From assembly GCA_905182995.1 (NCBI GenBank), contig CAJJDP010000011.1:322432-386431 (forward strand): DNA of 64,000 nt, in the 5' to 3' direction. Made by a program: the position numbers and the translations under genes. The notes under the pieces are model-generated. The model did not search any database, was not told the origin of the DNA, and worked only from the letters and a program-made list of their open reading frames with translations. Below are positions 32,899 through 45,285 of this stretch, in pieces (position 1 is the first letter of the stretch; every line of letters starts with the position of its first letter). The stretch comes from Paramecium octaurelia. Taxonomy: Eukaryota > Ciliophora > Oligohymenophorea > Peniculida > Parameciidae.

Positions 32899-35800
32899 AT
32901 GAATAACTCAGAATTATTATAATTGGTAGATATTGATTAAGAGGCTGGATGGCGTATTTTGTAATCAAAAAATATCAAGTTGAGTGATATTATCTACTCA
33001 GATTTTAATAAACAACAATTGGCGATTTGTTTAAAAGATTATACAATTTTTGAGCAATGCCTTAATCATGTTTTAGAATACGAAAATAATGAACTATTTC
33101 AATTCATCTACTAATATTTCGATAAAGAATTCACTTACAATTGTCTTTAGATGGAACCTTGCTTTTCATGCTACAAACATACAGATGTAATTGAATAGAT
33201 AAAGAAACCAATTTCAAATGGGGCAAAGTCTAAAATCATCACCTATCAATTTTCGAAGATCTATGAAATATCTGAGATTCAATTAGACATGAGAGAAGAG
33301 ATTTAGGGACGCATAAGAATCCATTTACCTGGAGATGAAATCATTCCTTTTTCATAGGAGCTCAAACCTCCAATAATAGCGCAATCAATAACATTGGAGT
33401 ATCCACTACAAGAAATAGAGAGACACTCAAATATTTGCATTTGCAGCACTTTTAGGAGGGAAGTGGAAGAATGCCCAAGATGTTAAGGGAAGTCATTTTA
33501 AATATCATTTTCTTGTAAACCCGTAATAGATATTGAATCAATTACAAATGAATCTGAAGTATAATAAATAAATAACATAATATCTGATTTAGAATAGGTG
33601 AAGTAGTAGAATTACGAAAAGTTGATGGAATATTATAATGCTATATCCTAGTATAAGTTTAAGGTTTAGATGATTCAAATGATGAAGGATGCGTATAAGG
33701 AATTTAATTAAGCAGCAATCCTTTCAAAAAGGTATAGCAGAAGAGTGAGACAATTTTATAATGGGATGGAAGATGAGAGGGAATTGTGTTAATTTTCAAA
33801 ATGTGTTGAATGCAGCAGAAGAGTGTTGTGTTCAGCTGAGAATGTGAGTGAATCATTGCTAAGAAAACTGTACTTTTCAAATAATGTTACGCATAAAGAA
33901 AGAGAAACAGCTATTAAATTGCTCAAACCCACAATAAAATATAATGTAAATGATTTAGATTAGATTGCAAATAATCAGGATATTTACAAGGAGTTCTGTT
34001 TGTAGGCCCAATTGTATTTGAAGGGAGAGAATAAGATGGAATTTATTACTCAATTTTTAAATAGATGCAAGGAATTGAAATTAGATGAAATCATTATAGC
34101 AATATTGAAGACTTTAAATCAGGTACAAATCACTTAGATTCAACAATTATTATGTGATATAAAAGTAGAGAGTATTTGCTTAAAGGATAATATTATTAGT
34201 TAGTTATTTTTAATAAAGAATGTAGAAGTTTAGGATTAGTTAAGAGAGTTGGTTATTAGTGTTTGCAAAGTGGATGAGATCTTAGGATTGAACCTATTTT
34301 TAAATGGATTAGAATACACTAATGACACATCTTTCTATTAGCTTTTTGATGAGATTAAGATTAAGACTGCAGGAGATGCAGTAGTTGAATATTTGGTGGG
34401 ATTCATTAAAGAAAATTATAGAAAATTAGAATCATAGAAAATACTGAAATGTTTTGAGATGATTTAAAAATGTTGGAATATTCTTAGCAACGATTAATTG
34501 AAATGGTATATTGAATTAGATAAGTTGTTTAATCATATTGGTTAAAATAATGCAAGGATTAATTAAGTAATTTCATCTTATTATTCATAGATATATAATC
34601 ATTTGTATTAGAATATGCAGATTAATGATAATTTTGAAATTCTTAAATACTTTATTCTCTAATTATTGAATGAGAATCAATAGAATCAGTAAATCCAAAG
34701 ACTATCATAAATGATTCATAATCTTTTATTTAAGAAGTTGGAATTCAGAATTAGAATCTGGCCATATAAGACCAACCAATAATTTTACTAAAAGGAGGTA
34801 GAGTACTCATCGCTCAATTTTGAAACGTATATTATTCCATTGTATTATTTAATAGATTAGAACAATTGAAAGAAATGGCTTAAAAAGATTTAGGTTTGGA
34901 ACCCCAATTTGATTTGATCATTTAAGAAAGAATTGTAAATGACACTAGTCTTGATTTGGAATTGGTATACAAATAGTTCTACATTCCTGAAAAGGCAAAG
35001 CAATTTAAGAATGGATAGAAGATACTGTCAATGAATAACATATAGTAGGATCCTCAAAATCATAAGGAAAAGTAAAAGATTAAGGAGCTTATCTAATAGA
35101 AAATACAAATGGAAATCAATTATTCAATATAAGGAGTAGGAAATCATGATGATCTACCCTATGTACCAAGTTTAGTGGATGACAAAAAATCATATTTAGA
35201 GAAATAAATATCAAGTGTAATTGAACCTTAGCATTTAAAAATCTTATTTATCTTAATTAACAATCTAATACAAGAAGGAAAGAGATTTATGAGTACTGTG
35301 TAAAAGATAGTAGGTATAATGAGATTCCTGTGTAATTCATCAAACCAAATCAAACAATAAATAATTAGTTGTTAAGGGATAGTAGTTTTGATAAAGATCT
35401 ACTTGCAAGAACCTAATGAAAATGAAAAACTATTAGATTTTATTGATGATCTATTAACATAAACCACGTAAACAAGAAGAAGATTCAGTGAAAATATTGA
35501 TCCATTTGAATTGAAATTCCATGATAAGGAAAGTGTTACACTTCTTTATCAAGTTATCAATCATTTAGAATCAAATCCAACATAGAGAATATCAAAGACA
35601 TTAATTCAAATAATTCCATTAATAATAAGAGATTTGCATGAACCAATTTCAGCATTGATTGAACACTTTAAGAGGAACATTAAATTTGAATGGAACAATC
35701 AATAATTGGCTTTCTTTGGATCAATATTACATGCTACTCCAACCCATTATCAAAAATTAAGAGAAGCAACCCTAGAAAGTGGTATCTATTAGATGGCCAT

Positions 35801-37019
35801 AGAATCCTATTTACAAAACTAATCTCTTGAAGTTTGGAGTGAAACTAATGCTAATTGTTTGAAAATAGTATTTTCGGTTGCTATTGGATCTAGAGAGTGT
35901 CAATTACTATTAAATGAAATTGGATTTATACAATAGATCTTTTAGCACTCTAATAATCATAACCAAGTAGTGAAAGAATTATCAAAAGTTTGTAATGATT
36001 GTATCAATTTCATTAAAAATGATGATGGACAATATATTATTTAAGAATTAAAAACTACAATCGACAAGCTAACAATGGAAAAAGAATAGAAATTTGAATA
36101 AAGCTATAAAAATAAAAAACAATAAATAATGAAGAAATTTCAAAAATCAACTTACAATCAAAAAATATAGTCTCTATAAATAGAGAAAGGATTATAATGT
36201 GTAGCTTGCAAAGAAGGTTATTCACTGAGTTCAAATCAATTGGGAATTTATGTATTTTCTCTCCCATATCAAATTCCAGAAGAAAAAGCCTTCTTGTCTA
36301 TGTAAAAATAAGAAACCTATGGTTTACAAAGTGTGACTTATTTCACTGTGATTCACTCATCCTGTCAAAAAGCAAGTGTTGACTGTGCCATAAAGTCTTA
36401 AAAAGATGAATAACCAAAATCACATGATGAAATATTTTGGGAATGTGCCATAAAGAATAATGGGTGCAAATGCAATAACTTTTTACCATTGAAAAATGGA
36501 AATAATTATGAATAGACTTTGGAAATCTATTTCAAAAGATGTGAAAAGATATTAAAAAATAAGATCACTTCGAAATGTTGGTTACTTTTGAATGATCTCA
36601 AAGGATTAATCTTCAGAATGGCTCAATAAGATGACTTATCAGTTGATGCTGGTGCAAGTACTTACGAACATAATCTGAAACTGATACCAGTTATGATGAC
36701 AGCCATCATATATTGTAATGTGTCCTAATACTCACACCTTATGTCCACTCAACAAAATACATTTGAGTATATTTCTATTGCCATCATTGTGGCTTTGTTC
36801 CATCCCTATCAAGATTGGTAGCATTATTTAGGTACATATTCAAAAGATGCCAATCCACATTTGTTGAATGCTATTAAAATAGTAGACACAATCATGATTA
36901 ATATTTTATCCAAAGTTCCAAATGATTCTAATTATCAAAAGGCCCTAGATAAATTCCTTAATCAAGATCAAATGGATGTAATTATCATTAATTTTATATT
37001 AGATCGTATTACAATTTGA
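32899..37019 (+). CDS. UBR4-family E3 ubiquitin ligase (short form)
   Basis: 1,363 residues; a single 29-nt intron near 34830 leaves exactly 1,364 codons. The C-terminal ~300 residues match the UBR4 (p600/pushover/BIG) E3 module: CVACKEGYSLSSNQLGIYVF, SVTYFTVIHSSCQKASVDCA, NNGCKCNNFLPLKNGNNYEQ and AGASTYEHNLKLIPVMMTAI. This region binds E2 and carries a non-canonical zinc ligand set. Near the N-terminus are Cys-rich segments (EPCFSCYKHTDVIEQ, ICICSTFRREVEECPRC) that could be a diverged UBR box for N-degron recognition; that is inference. The long middle is helical and repeat-like. Animal and plant UBR4 proteins are about 5,000 residues, so this is a much reduced version. Confidence 0.88.
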
Positions 37020-37251
37020 AAAATTGCCTATAGAATACAATAAAAAGTGAGGTTTTTGATATTAATAAATTTGTTAAATTATTATTAATATAATATACTA
37101 ATTATCAATCAATAAAAATCATAATTTCTATTTTTTACCCTTTATTTATTTTGATTTGCAACAGATAGGATTTATTATCAAAATGCTTAGGATGCAAACC
37201 TAATTAATAGATATAAAGGATTCTTATTTATTAATAATAATAAATTAATTT

Positions 37252-37867
37252 ATGAATCAACAGTAACAATATTATTAAGAACAATATTAGGTTTAACAAC
37301 CTAGAATAAAAAAGGCTAAAAGTTTCGATGAGGATGATGATTTAGAAGTATCAAATACTTTAAATTAGATAATTAAACAAGGGTATGGTATCCACGAGGC
37401 TTTGAGAATTGATATTCTGGAATTTTATAAAAGTTGTAGAACTTAATAAGAATATAAGAATCCAGCTGATTTTGTTAAGCACAGACTGGATGGCAAGTAC
37501 GGACCTTATTGGTTTGTATTTATGTGGGAACATAAAAATGGATTGAATGCTTAATACAGTTATTATAATAATGATGACAAAGTTTTTGAATTCAAAGTAA
37601 TAACCGTTGAAATTATAAGTTAAATGGTTGGCATGTCTTGATTTATTCATTCAACCAAACCCAGCAACCTGCCTAATTTAAACCATAGCCAAGTGGCCAG
37701 ACTATGCCTTAATACAATACGTAAAATGCCTCATTTACATTTTCAGATAGTTTCCACCTCCGCTTTAAGATCGAAGATTTGATGATTTTTAAGTAGATCC
37801 AAGATATCCTTATTCCTAAATGCAACAAGGACCACCTCCATTTAGACAAGGAGGATGGTATTACTGA
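37252..37867 (+). CDS. Dynein-light-chain-like protein with N- and C-terminal extensions
   Basis: 188 residues; introns of 23 nt and 26 nt leave exactly 189 codons. N-terminus Gln-rich (MNQQQQYYQEQYQVQQPR). The middle (ADFVKHRLDGKYGPYWFVFM, then EFKLNGWHVLIYSF) resembles the dynein light chain LC8/DLC fold, where a helix and KYGPxW are followed by beta strands; the match is suggestive, not strong. The tail is Pro/Gln-rich and ends QGPPPFRQGGWYY. A microtubule-motor or scaffold role is inferred. The antisense frame across it is spurious. Confidence 0.6.
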
Positions 37868-38216
37868 TTAAATAATATTATTGTTAAGAAATATATGTTT
37901 TTTTTAACAAAAAGGATATAGCATTAAACTTATCTCTCAATAAATTGATGATAATCGAAATTACTCTCTGAATTTTATGTTAATCATAATTTTGATATAT
38001 ATCTTTATGTTTATCATAACTTTCATAATCTAATTAGAAATTTAAGATCATAAATTTTAATAATATTGATACTCTAAGATACAAATAAAATCTTATTAAA
38101 ACAATAAACCATTTATTTTAATTCTGTCTATGTCCACAAATAGACCAAGATAGGAATAATTATCCATTACTTAAATAAATTATAAATTTTGTTAAATAAT
38201 TAATTTTTTTTTCAAA
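37868..38216. other. Intergenic, 349 bp
   Basis: AT-rich spacer between two plus-strand genes; no feature seen. Confidence 0.5.
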
Positions 38217-38744
38217 ATGGAGGATAGCTTTTTTGATCATATCGAAATTGTGAATCCAATAGTAAATACACAAAATTCAAATGCATAATGCGTTCGGAGA
38301 TGTTTAGATTAACAATTTCAATCTTGCATCTAGAAAGTGCAAAAAAATATTTCATCTCTCAAAAGATAAGAATCATTTCATACATCTAATTTTTTCCTCT
38401 AAAACATCATCCATCAACCTAAATTAAATCCAAAACAATTAGATAAATCAAGTAATATATATCTAAGATTAGAGTCATTTATCAATGCATTGAAAATTCT
38501 GAAAAAAAATAATGATTCCTATCAGTCTAATTTAAGATAAAAAACACTCACTTCTTACCAAACTTCAGATTTGGTGTAATTACTTAAATGTAGAAGTGGT
38601 AATAAGAATTCTGCAAATTGCCAAACCTAAATCTATAAAAAGTAACAGATTTAAGCGAAATAATTATAATAAATAAAACAATAATTAAATGAGTTTAATA
38701 TTCGAAAAAGTAATTCAGCATACATTCAAGCTATATTTAAATGA
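38217..38744 (+). CDS. Small Gln/Lys-rich protein
   Basis: 175 residues, intronless, 176 codons. Starts MEDSFFDHIEIVNPIVNTQN. Ser/Gln/Lys-rich with a short helical stretch (YLRLESFINALKILKKNND) and a C-terminal basic coiled region (KQQIQAKQLQQIKQQLNEF). No family recognised. Confidence 0.6.
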
Positions 38745-39660
38745 AGTTATACTATTATATAAATCAATTAATTAATTATTGTTTATTGTTTATAAGATCT
38801 TCCAAATCATATCACAAAACAATTTAATTTATAATATACTATGTATTTATATGAATAAAATTCTTGAATCTTGATCTACATTAGATATAATTTTCTATAT
38901 TGTCTTTTACAATTTAGACGGCATGATGTTTAAGTAAAGTTATTGAAAAAGACATTGAATGCAAGATCATATGATGATTTATACCAATTACATGAGAATA
39001 TTTAGTAATGGCTGTATTTATATTGAGTATATTGAAATAACCCAGAATAAAGGCTCTAATCTCATTCAATATTACTATTAGAATCTTTATAAAAATTTTA
39101 ATTTATTTATAGTTTTAAGAACCAAATAGATTCTAATTTAAATTAATAAAATAATACTCTATTATATACAAAAAGAATTGCATAGAAAAGCTTGAAATAG
39201 AATTTAATGTTATTTTTATAAATGAATAATTTTATATTTAAACAAAGAAATTCAACAGTATATCAAAAGCTAACATTAGATTTGGTTATGAATAAAACTT
39301 CAATGATATTAGTTAATCATTAAATATAATGGACATAAATAGCAATAATGATATGATTTTTACATAGCATAATTGTTAATCCATAGTTTTATATCACTCC
39401 ATAGGATAGCTATTGTATTTTTTAATAGAATTTTATTTTAATTTAATTATAATTCTAGTATTATTTTATTTTAATATATTATGTATTATGCAGTTGATTA
39501 TCCTAAATTTAGTGTCATATTCTTGATAAGATTTCGAGAGTTTTTGGTTTCTTATAATCGCATTTGTCTTTTTGAATTTCAAAGGAAATTTATTCACCCC
39601 CTTCATAATAACAATAAGGCATATAAAATTCAGGAATAAGTTCATCCTCTCTAAGAACCT
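38745..39660. other. Intergenic, 916 bp
   Basis: AT-rich. A 40-odd-codon open frame begins at ATG 39222 but has no supporting features, so I do not call it. Nothing else seen. Confidence 0.45.
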
Positions 39661-40445
39661 ATGTCCACACCTGCTTTACCATCTGATCTTACTTCAATTT
39701 CTTGTACATTTATTAACCATTCACAAGCAGACCAAAAGTAGAAATTTGGAACAGTATATGCGAATAATATTATTGGACATTTGATTTAGTCGAAGGATAC
39801 ATTCACATTGGGAGGATCAAATTCTTTGGGAAGTTAAAAGTTCTATAAGTCTTACAACTCTTTAGGTTAAAGTAAAGCAGATGGTCCTCTATTTAGATTA
39901 GAGAATACAAGAACAATGGGATTTGAATAATGGCCTAAAGTTATCACTTAGAACTTTAACTAGTAACAAAGTATAAATATCCTTCATCTTTGAAGCTACC
40001 TATTCCAAAGAAGGTTGAAAAAACCTATGCTTGGCTTAAAATCAAAAAAATTGTATAATCAAAAATGCAAATGAAATATTTTATCAGCCCGAAATAATTA
40101 ATAGCAGATAAATAATTGATATGATTGTAGAAAAGGATATGTAAAGGCCTGGTTACTAAATAAAAATAAATTCAGTATCATTAGAAATATGCATATAAGT
40201 GAGGTTATAGATATAGGATGTCTCAGACAAAGTAGAATTATTAATGAAGGGTTTGAAAAATAAGATGGGAGCTGTTCATGAAGAATATTAATTTATAAGA
40301 CACAATGGAATGATAGATACTACGGATGTGAAGAAAAAGTAAAAAGGAATCTGCATAATTAGAAAATGACATTAAATAAGAATTCATAATTTTTGGATAC
40401 ATAAATATATCTAATAATTTTATAATTCCATATATTACAAATTGA
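39661..40445 (+). CDS. Enkurin-domain protein with apparent frameshifts
   Basis: The C-terminal half matches the enkurin domain, a calmodulin- and microtubule-associated module of cilia and sperm flagella: KPMLGLKSK-NCIIKNANEI, then ELLMKGLKNKMGAVHEEYQF and SAQLENDIKQEFIIFGYINI. The N-terminal half (MSTPALPSDLTSISCTFINH, TRTMGFEQWPK) is less conserved. A 32-nt intron around 39930-39961 joins the first two coding stretches. After that the homologous segments lie in three successive frames, and each switch coincides with a run of A: 40018-40023, 40044-40050 and 40334-40338 or 40341-40345. One A too many at each would explain everything. Either the assembly has homopolymer errors or the gene is broken. 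Confidence 0.68.
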
Positions 40446-40536
40446 TTATCGAAATGGAATTTTCCTTGGTCTTTCGAATCTTATTATTGATCTGAAGATG
40501 CATTAGAAAGCCTAAAATATTTGTTATTTAAAATAA

Positions 40537-42810
40537 ATGAATAATAATTCTTCAAATATTAGGAAAACTATTTCGAATTATACATATGAGTAAAATGATT
40601 TAATTGGTTCTGGCTACTCATCTAAAGTTTACAAGGGAATGAACACCAAAAATAATCAAGTTGTAGCAATCAAAGTGATAAGTTTTCAATAATTAATCAC
40701 TCCAATATCTAAGAGCTTACTTAAAAATGAAATTCATGTATTGAGTTTAATTGATCATCCTAATTTAATGAAAATTTACGAAACATTTGAAACAAAAAAT
40801 AATAGATATTTGATTTGCGAATATTGTAACGAAGGTGATTTGGCTTAAATTTTAGAATCTAAAAAATTCACAGAAACATAATCCTTGGAGGTGTTCCAAT
40901 AAATTGCATAGGGAATTAAAGCATTACATGATAAAAGTAACAACTTTATGGTAAATTTATTAGAAATAATACATAGAGATATCAAGCCAGCCAATATATT
41001 GAAATCTAATGGTTACTACAAATTAGCTGATTTTGGTTTTGCAGTGATAGAGAACTAATATGAGAGCATCATCAAGAAGTTTAATGTAGGCACTCCAATG
41101 TATATGGCTCCTGAAACTGTGCAAAATAACGTATATTCAGAAAAATCAGATATATGGGCTTTAGGAATTGTGTTATTTTAGATGATATATCATCAGTTAC
41201 CTTAACTTTCTAAATAGGAACATGACTTAAACAAGAAGCACTAATTTTTGATCAACAAAATAAAAAATGACACAGAAACGTCTCAAAAGACTAAAGAACT
41301 AATGCTCAATATGCTTAATTTTGATCCAGAAAAACGAATCTCTATAAATGAAGTCATTGCTAATGTGCCAATGCAATCTAAGAAAATATCAACACTTCAA
41401 CATCACAATATTCCATGTAGATCAATTAAAACTAGTTCTATTTCTCAAGACTTATAATAATCAAGATAATAATTAAATGATTAAACATCAAATAATAAAT
41501 AATTTTCAATTTAATAAGAACACACAATCGAAAATTAACTTAAGCATCCATAATTGTTTAAATCAACAGAATTGAATAATTGTTAGAATGCGGATACAAA
41601 AAAAGTTATAAAAATAAATTAAGTGGCTTAGCATTTAGATGCAAATGACAAACTGTCTGATTTCACAATTTAGAACTCTTAAAACTAAAATTAATTTAAA
41701 GGATAAACAATCAAAGTTTCTTACACGGAAAAAATAGATACAATACCAAAACAGTTTCTATAATCCCCAATCAAATTTTATAATTAATATAATGAGTCCA
41801 GACTTAAAACATAAAAATCGCTTGAATTATTAGAAATCTCAAATCAAGATAAAGAAAAGATATCTTCAATTAAGATACCTGTAATCAAACAACATGAATT
41901 TAATAATTTAAAAAGGGATTAAACAAAATAAGGCAATTCTATAGATGAAAGCGAATGTATTTAACATAGCAATTAAAATAGCACCAACGACACCATAAAA
42001 CATAATTAATTTTCAAATTGTCAATAAATCTTATCAGAAAAACATTAAATACTGGATATTCAATTACATTTAACAAAACCATCATTTTCTATTCAAAACA
42101 ACAATTCTATTTAGTAAAAGAAATCACCTGTTAGGATTACTCAATCATAATAAACCATCATCACTTCGCCTTTCAAATCTTCTGCTGTTAGCTTATCAAG
42201 AAATTAGTAAGATACTAAAAAAAATTATTATTTCTAATCAAATACATCCTCCTAATTGAATTAATATTCATTTTAGCCAAAGTAGATGTCAAATGTGATT
42301 AATGAAAAATTCACAAGCGATTTTACTTCCAATTATTAAGATGATAAAGCGGAATTTCTATCTGCATCAATAAGGCCTACTTATAAATTTTTAGAGTACA
42401 TAAATAATGTAATTAAATAATTTGATTGCATCAATACAGAAGATAAATAAAAATGCTACTTTTTAATTAGAAAACTAATAGGAATTAAAGCTACTTATAT
42501 TTAGAACTAATTTCCGACTATTAAACAAGAAATTATTAAAGGCTGGATAGATGGCTTTTTAATTTATTATTCTAAAATTGAATCTGTATTCTATATTTCT
42601 CCAGATAAATAATTTGAATAATTTTTCAATAAAGATTTATCTGAATTTACACTCAGCTTCTCTTAATTATTATTACATTATTTGCGAAGAATCAATATAG
42701 TTAAATTACAAAAAGAGTTCGAAATAATATAAGAAGTTTTATTAGAAAATCAAAAATAACATAATGATCCTATTCTATTTGCCAGAAGATGGGAAAACGA
42801 CTAACTTTGA
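40537..42810 (+). CDS. Ser/Thr protein kinase, ULK/ATG1-like catalytic domain, long Gln/Asn-rich tail
   Basis: 757 residues, one uninterrupted frame of 758 codons. The kinase domain is N-terminal and complete: DLIGSGYSSKVYKGM, catalytic Lys in VVAIKVI, ETKNNRYLICEYCNEGDLAQ, HRDIKPANILKSNGYYKLAD with an intact DFG, GTPMYMAPE, and SDIWALGIVLFQMIYHQLP. The overall look (EYCNEGDL, FGFA after the Asp) is closest to ULK/ATG1-type kinases, which start autophagy in other eukaryotes; ciliates have many such kinases, so function is inference. Residues from about 300 on are Ser/Asn/Gln-rich and disordered, then a helical C-terminal ~130 residues (SFSQLLLHYLRRINIVKLQ). The complete absence of introns over 2.3 kb is notable here. 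Confidence 0.88.
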
Positions 42811-42937
42811 TCTTTATTTATATGTTATTATATCATTTATAACAAATTTATATAATCATCATTCTTAATATTGATAGTTTCAAAAGCATTAATTCAAGCA
42901 TAATTTAGATATTAATTGTATTACTGATAGAATAGGA

Positions 42938-43648
42938 ATGAATCTTGATTATCAGATTGAAGTTGATGTAATAGATTAATATTATGAGTTTCATAAACTA
43001 AATTAAATGCTTAATGTTATAGGATACAATAAAAATATTAAACTTCTTTATCCAAACAATCTTTAATCTTATGATTTCTTTTGAATACTTTTCCCTAGTT
43101 AGATAAGAAGATGAAGAGTTTAAATTAGGTCAACTTATGTGTAAGGCTTTAGACATCTGTTAAGTAGATTTATTACTTTAGGAAAGCAAATTTTTATAAA
43201 TGTATTAAAATTAGATCGATTAAAAAAGGGGAAGTAATTTGAAGTTAAATAATAGAAAATTTTGATTGGTTATTAAGTGGTTAATTAATGTGAGGGTACC
43301 AACTAAATTTGTTTGTTTTATCAAGTATTTTAATAATTTGACGAAAACATAGAAAATATAAAATTTAACCAATTCTTCGAAGAAATTAGACTAAATTATT
43401 CTCCAGGTCATACTTTTAATGGCTGTATTTTTAAAGTACAACAAAGTTACTTAAGATAAGCGGAAAATCCATACTGATATGCTCGAACTTATGAATCTCA
43501 TTGATTGTACAAAGTTTAAGTGAATTTCATCTTCACTGAGAATAACAATAATTGTGAAAATGTTATAGGAATAGCTCGCAAGAATCAAGTTAAGAATTCA
43601 ACTGTGTATAGAATGATAGTATCTAAATGTAAATTACTAGATTAATGA
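42938..43648 (+). CDS. Uncharacterised protein, 5' end uncertain
   Basis: Coding stretches in order: MNLDYQIEVDVIDQYYEFHK, EFKLGQLMCKALDICQVDLL, then VNQCEGTNQICLFYQVFQQF, FFEEIRLNYSPGHTFNGCIF, and after another junction VIGIARKNQVKNSTVYRMIV to TGA at 43646-43648. They need several short introns that I did not place exactly. The open frame extends some 50 bp upstream of ATG 42938 and might begin in an earlier exon. No domain recognised. It sits 57 bp before the TLD-domain gene on the same strand. Confidence 0.5.
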
Positions 43649-43704
43649 TAAGTTTAAGTATGTTATCGTTTTATTATAATAATTTTTATTTAATTATTGA
43701 ATAC

Positions 43705-45225
43705 ATGGGGAATTGTTATGATTCAAGGAAGAATACAGTAGTTTTAGCATTTGATTAAGCCGAATATACACAGTTGAATTCATAATTTCAATATTACTGT
43801 GAATTAAGTAGTGAGTAATAACAATAATATTATTAGAACTCGGGATATCAAATAACTTAATTAACGATCATTCGAAGATATTTTTTCAGAAAATCCTACA
43901 TTCGGGATTAAGTTATTTAAGTTCCTTGAGTTGTATTCTGGAAGTGATGGATTTGTGAAGAAAGAACCATTGTTTGAATTCTGTAATATTAATATTGCTT
44001 ACATAATAGTGGAGTTATTAGTGAAAGATGTTTAGACTTCAGTTCCAGCATTCAAGAATCTAGAAAGATTTGAATTGATGTCTTTAATTACATTGCAGAA
44101 TTATAGATATGTAAAATCAAAAGAAGAGTTGGCCTAATTGCAACTAACTTATCTTGACACTCTAAGTGTCATCAAAGTATTTTCATATGAGTCCATCATT
44201 TTAGGATATTATCAAAATGTATCAACACACCCAAAAGAATGCACCCACCAATGAGAAATACATAAAATCATTAGTAGATTAACTATACAGTATTTATATA
44301 ATTCTAGATTTAGAAAATGAATCAGGCTCATTGTCTTGGGTACAGTTGATGGACTTCATTTCAAAATAGATGCCAGGAGCTAAATATCTTATTAAAAAGT
44401 ATTTTTAAGCTAAATTTATGGGAAAACAATTTAATGTAATTGAATAATACATTTGCACTAGAGTATTATCCCAATTGTCAATACTCCATCATATTTTGTG
44501 ACTGATGAGTTATTTTTCCAATTATTATTGAGTACATAATCTGTGCTTACTGATTGCAATTAGTTAACTTTGTTGTATTCAAGTGTAGCTCATTAAGGTG
44601 GCTTTAATTAAATGGTTTAATGCCTTAAAGGTACTAATTATGCTATTAGATATTAGAATGTAAATTACCTACTATAATGTTTTTTTAACATGAAGAAAAT
44701 TATGATAAGAAGACAAAATAATAGATATTTGGAGCTCTTACAAATCTAAGATGGTATGACACTAAATAGTACTTTGGAACCAAGAAGGATTGCATTTTTA
44801 GTCTCTATCCTTATTTTAAGATTTATAGATCTAAAAAAAGAGGAGAATAAAATTATTGTTTCCTTGATTCCAATAAGGGACTTGGTTTTGGTGGTAAAAA
44901 TGGAGAGGGATTCAGAATTTGGATTGACAAAGATTTATAAAACTCATATTGCACTCAAAGTGATGATTCTTATGAAAATGGCCCTTTGATACTTTCTTAT
45001 GTTAAGAAACTATAAATCAACGTCATTGAGATATGGGCAATTCAACACCCTGCAGATGAAAATGATGAGAATTTTGATTTAAAAATAGATTTGAAAGATC
45101 CACTCTTGTAAAAATCAGATGAGGTCTAATTTCAAAATTCTAATGCTGATTTCTATTGGGTTTAACAATAGAAGACAGAATAGAGAAATTCAGGATTTTA
45201 TTGGGAAAATAGTAATGTAAGTTGA
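43705..45225 (+). CDS. TLD-domain protein with N-terminal acylation motif
   Basis: Starts MGNCYDSRKNTVVLAFDQAE: Gly2 and Cys4 form a myristoylation/palmitoylation-type signal. The middle (NPTFGIKLFKFLELYSGSDG) is helical and could be an EF-hand-like or calcium-free regulatory region. The C-terminal part is a TLD domain: LLYSSVAHQGGFNQMVQCLK, KQQIFGALTNLRWYDTKQYF, GTKKDCIFSLYPYFKIYRSK, CFLDSNKGLGFGGKNGEGFR and INVIEIWAIQHP. TLD proteins act in oxidative-stress protection and in regulating the V-ATPase. Introns occur near 43850, 44250 and 44640; not all were placed exactly. The membrane anchor plus TLD is an interesting pairing. Confidence 0.8.
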
Positions 45226-45285
45226 TATATTATATATATATTTATAATAAATTGCCGCATAAATTATTTGAATTTAAAAAGTTTT

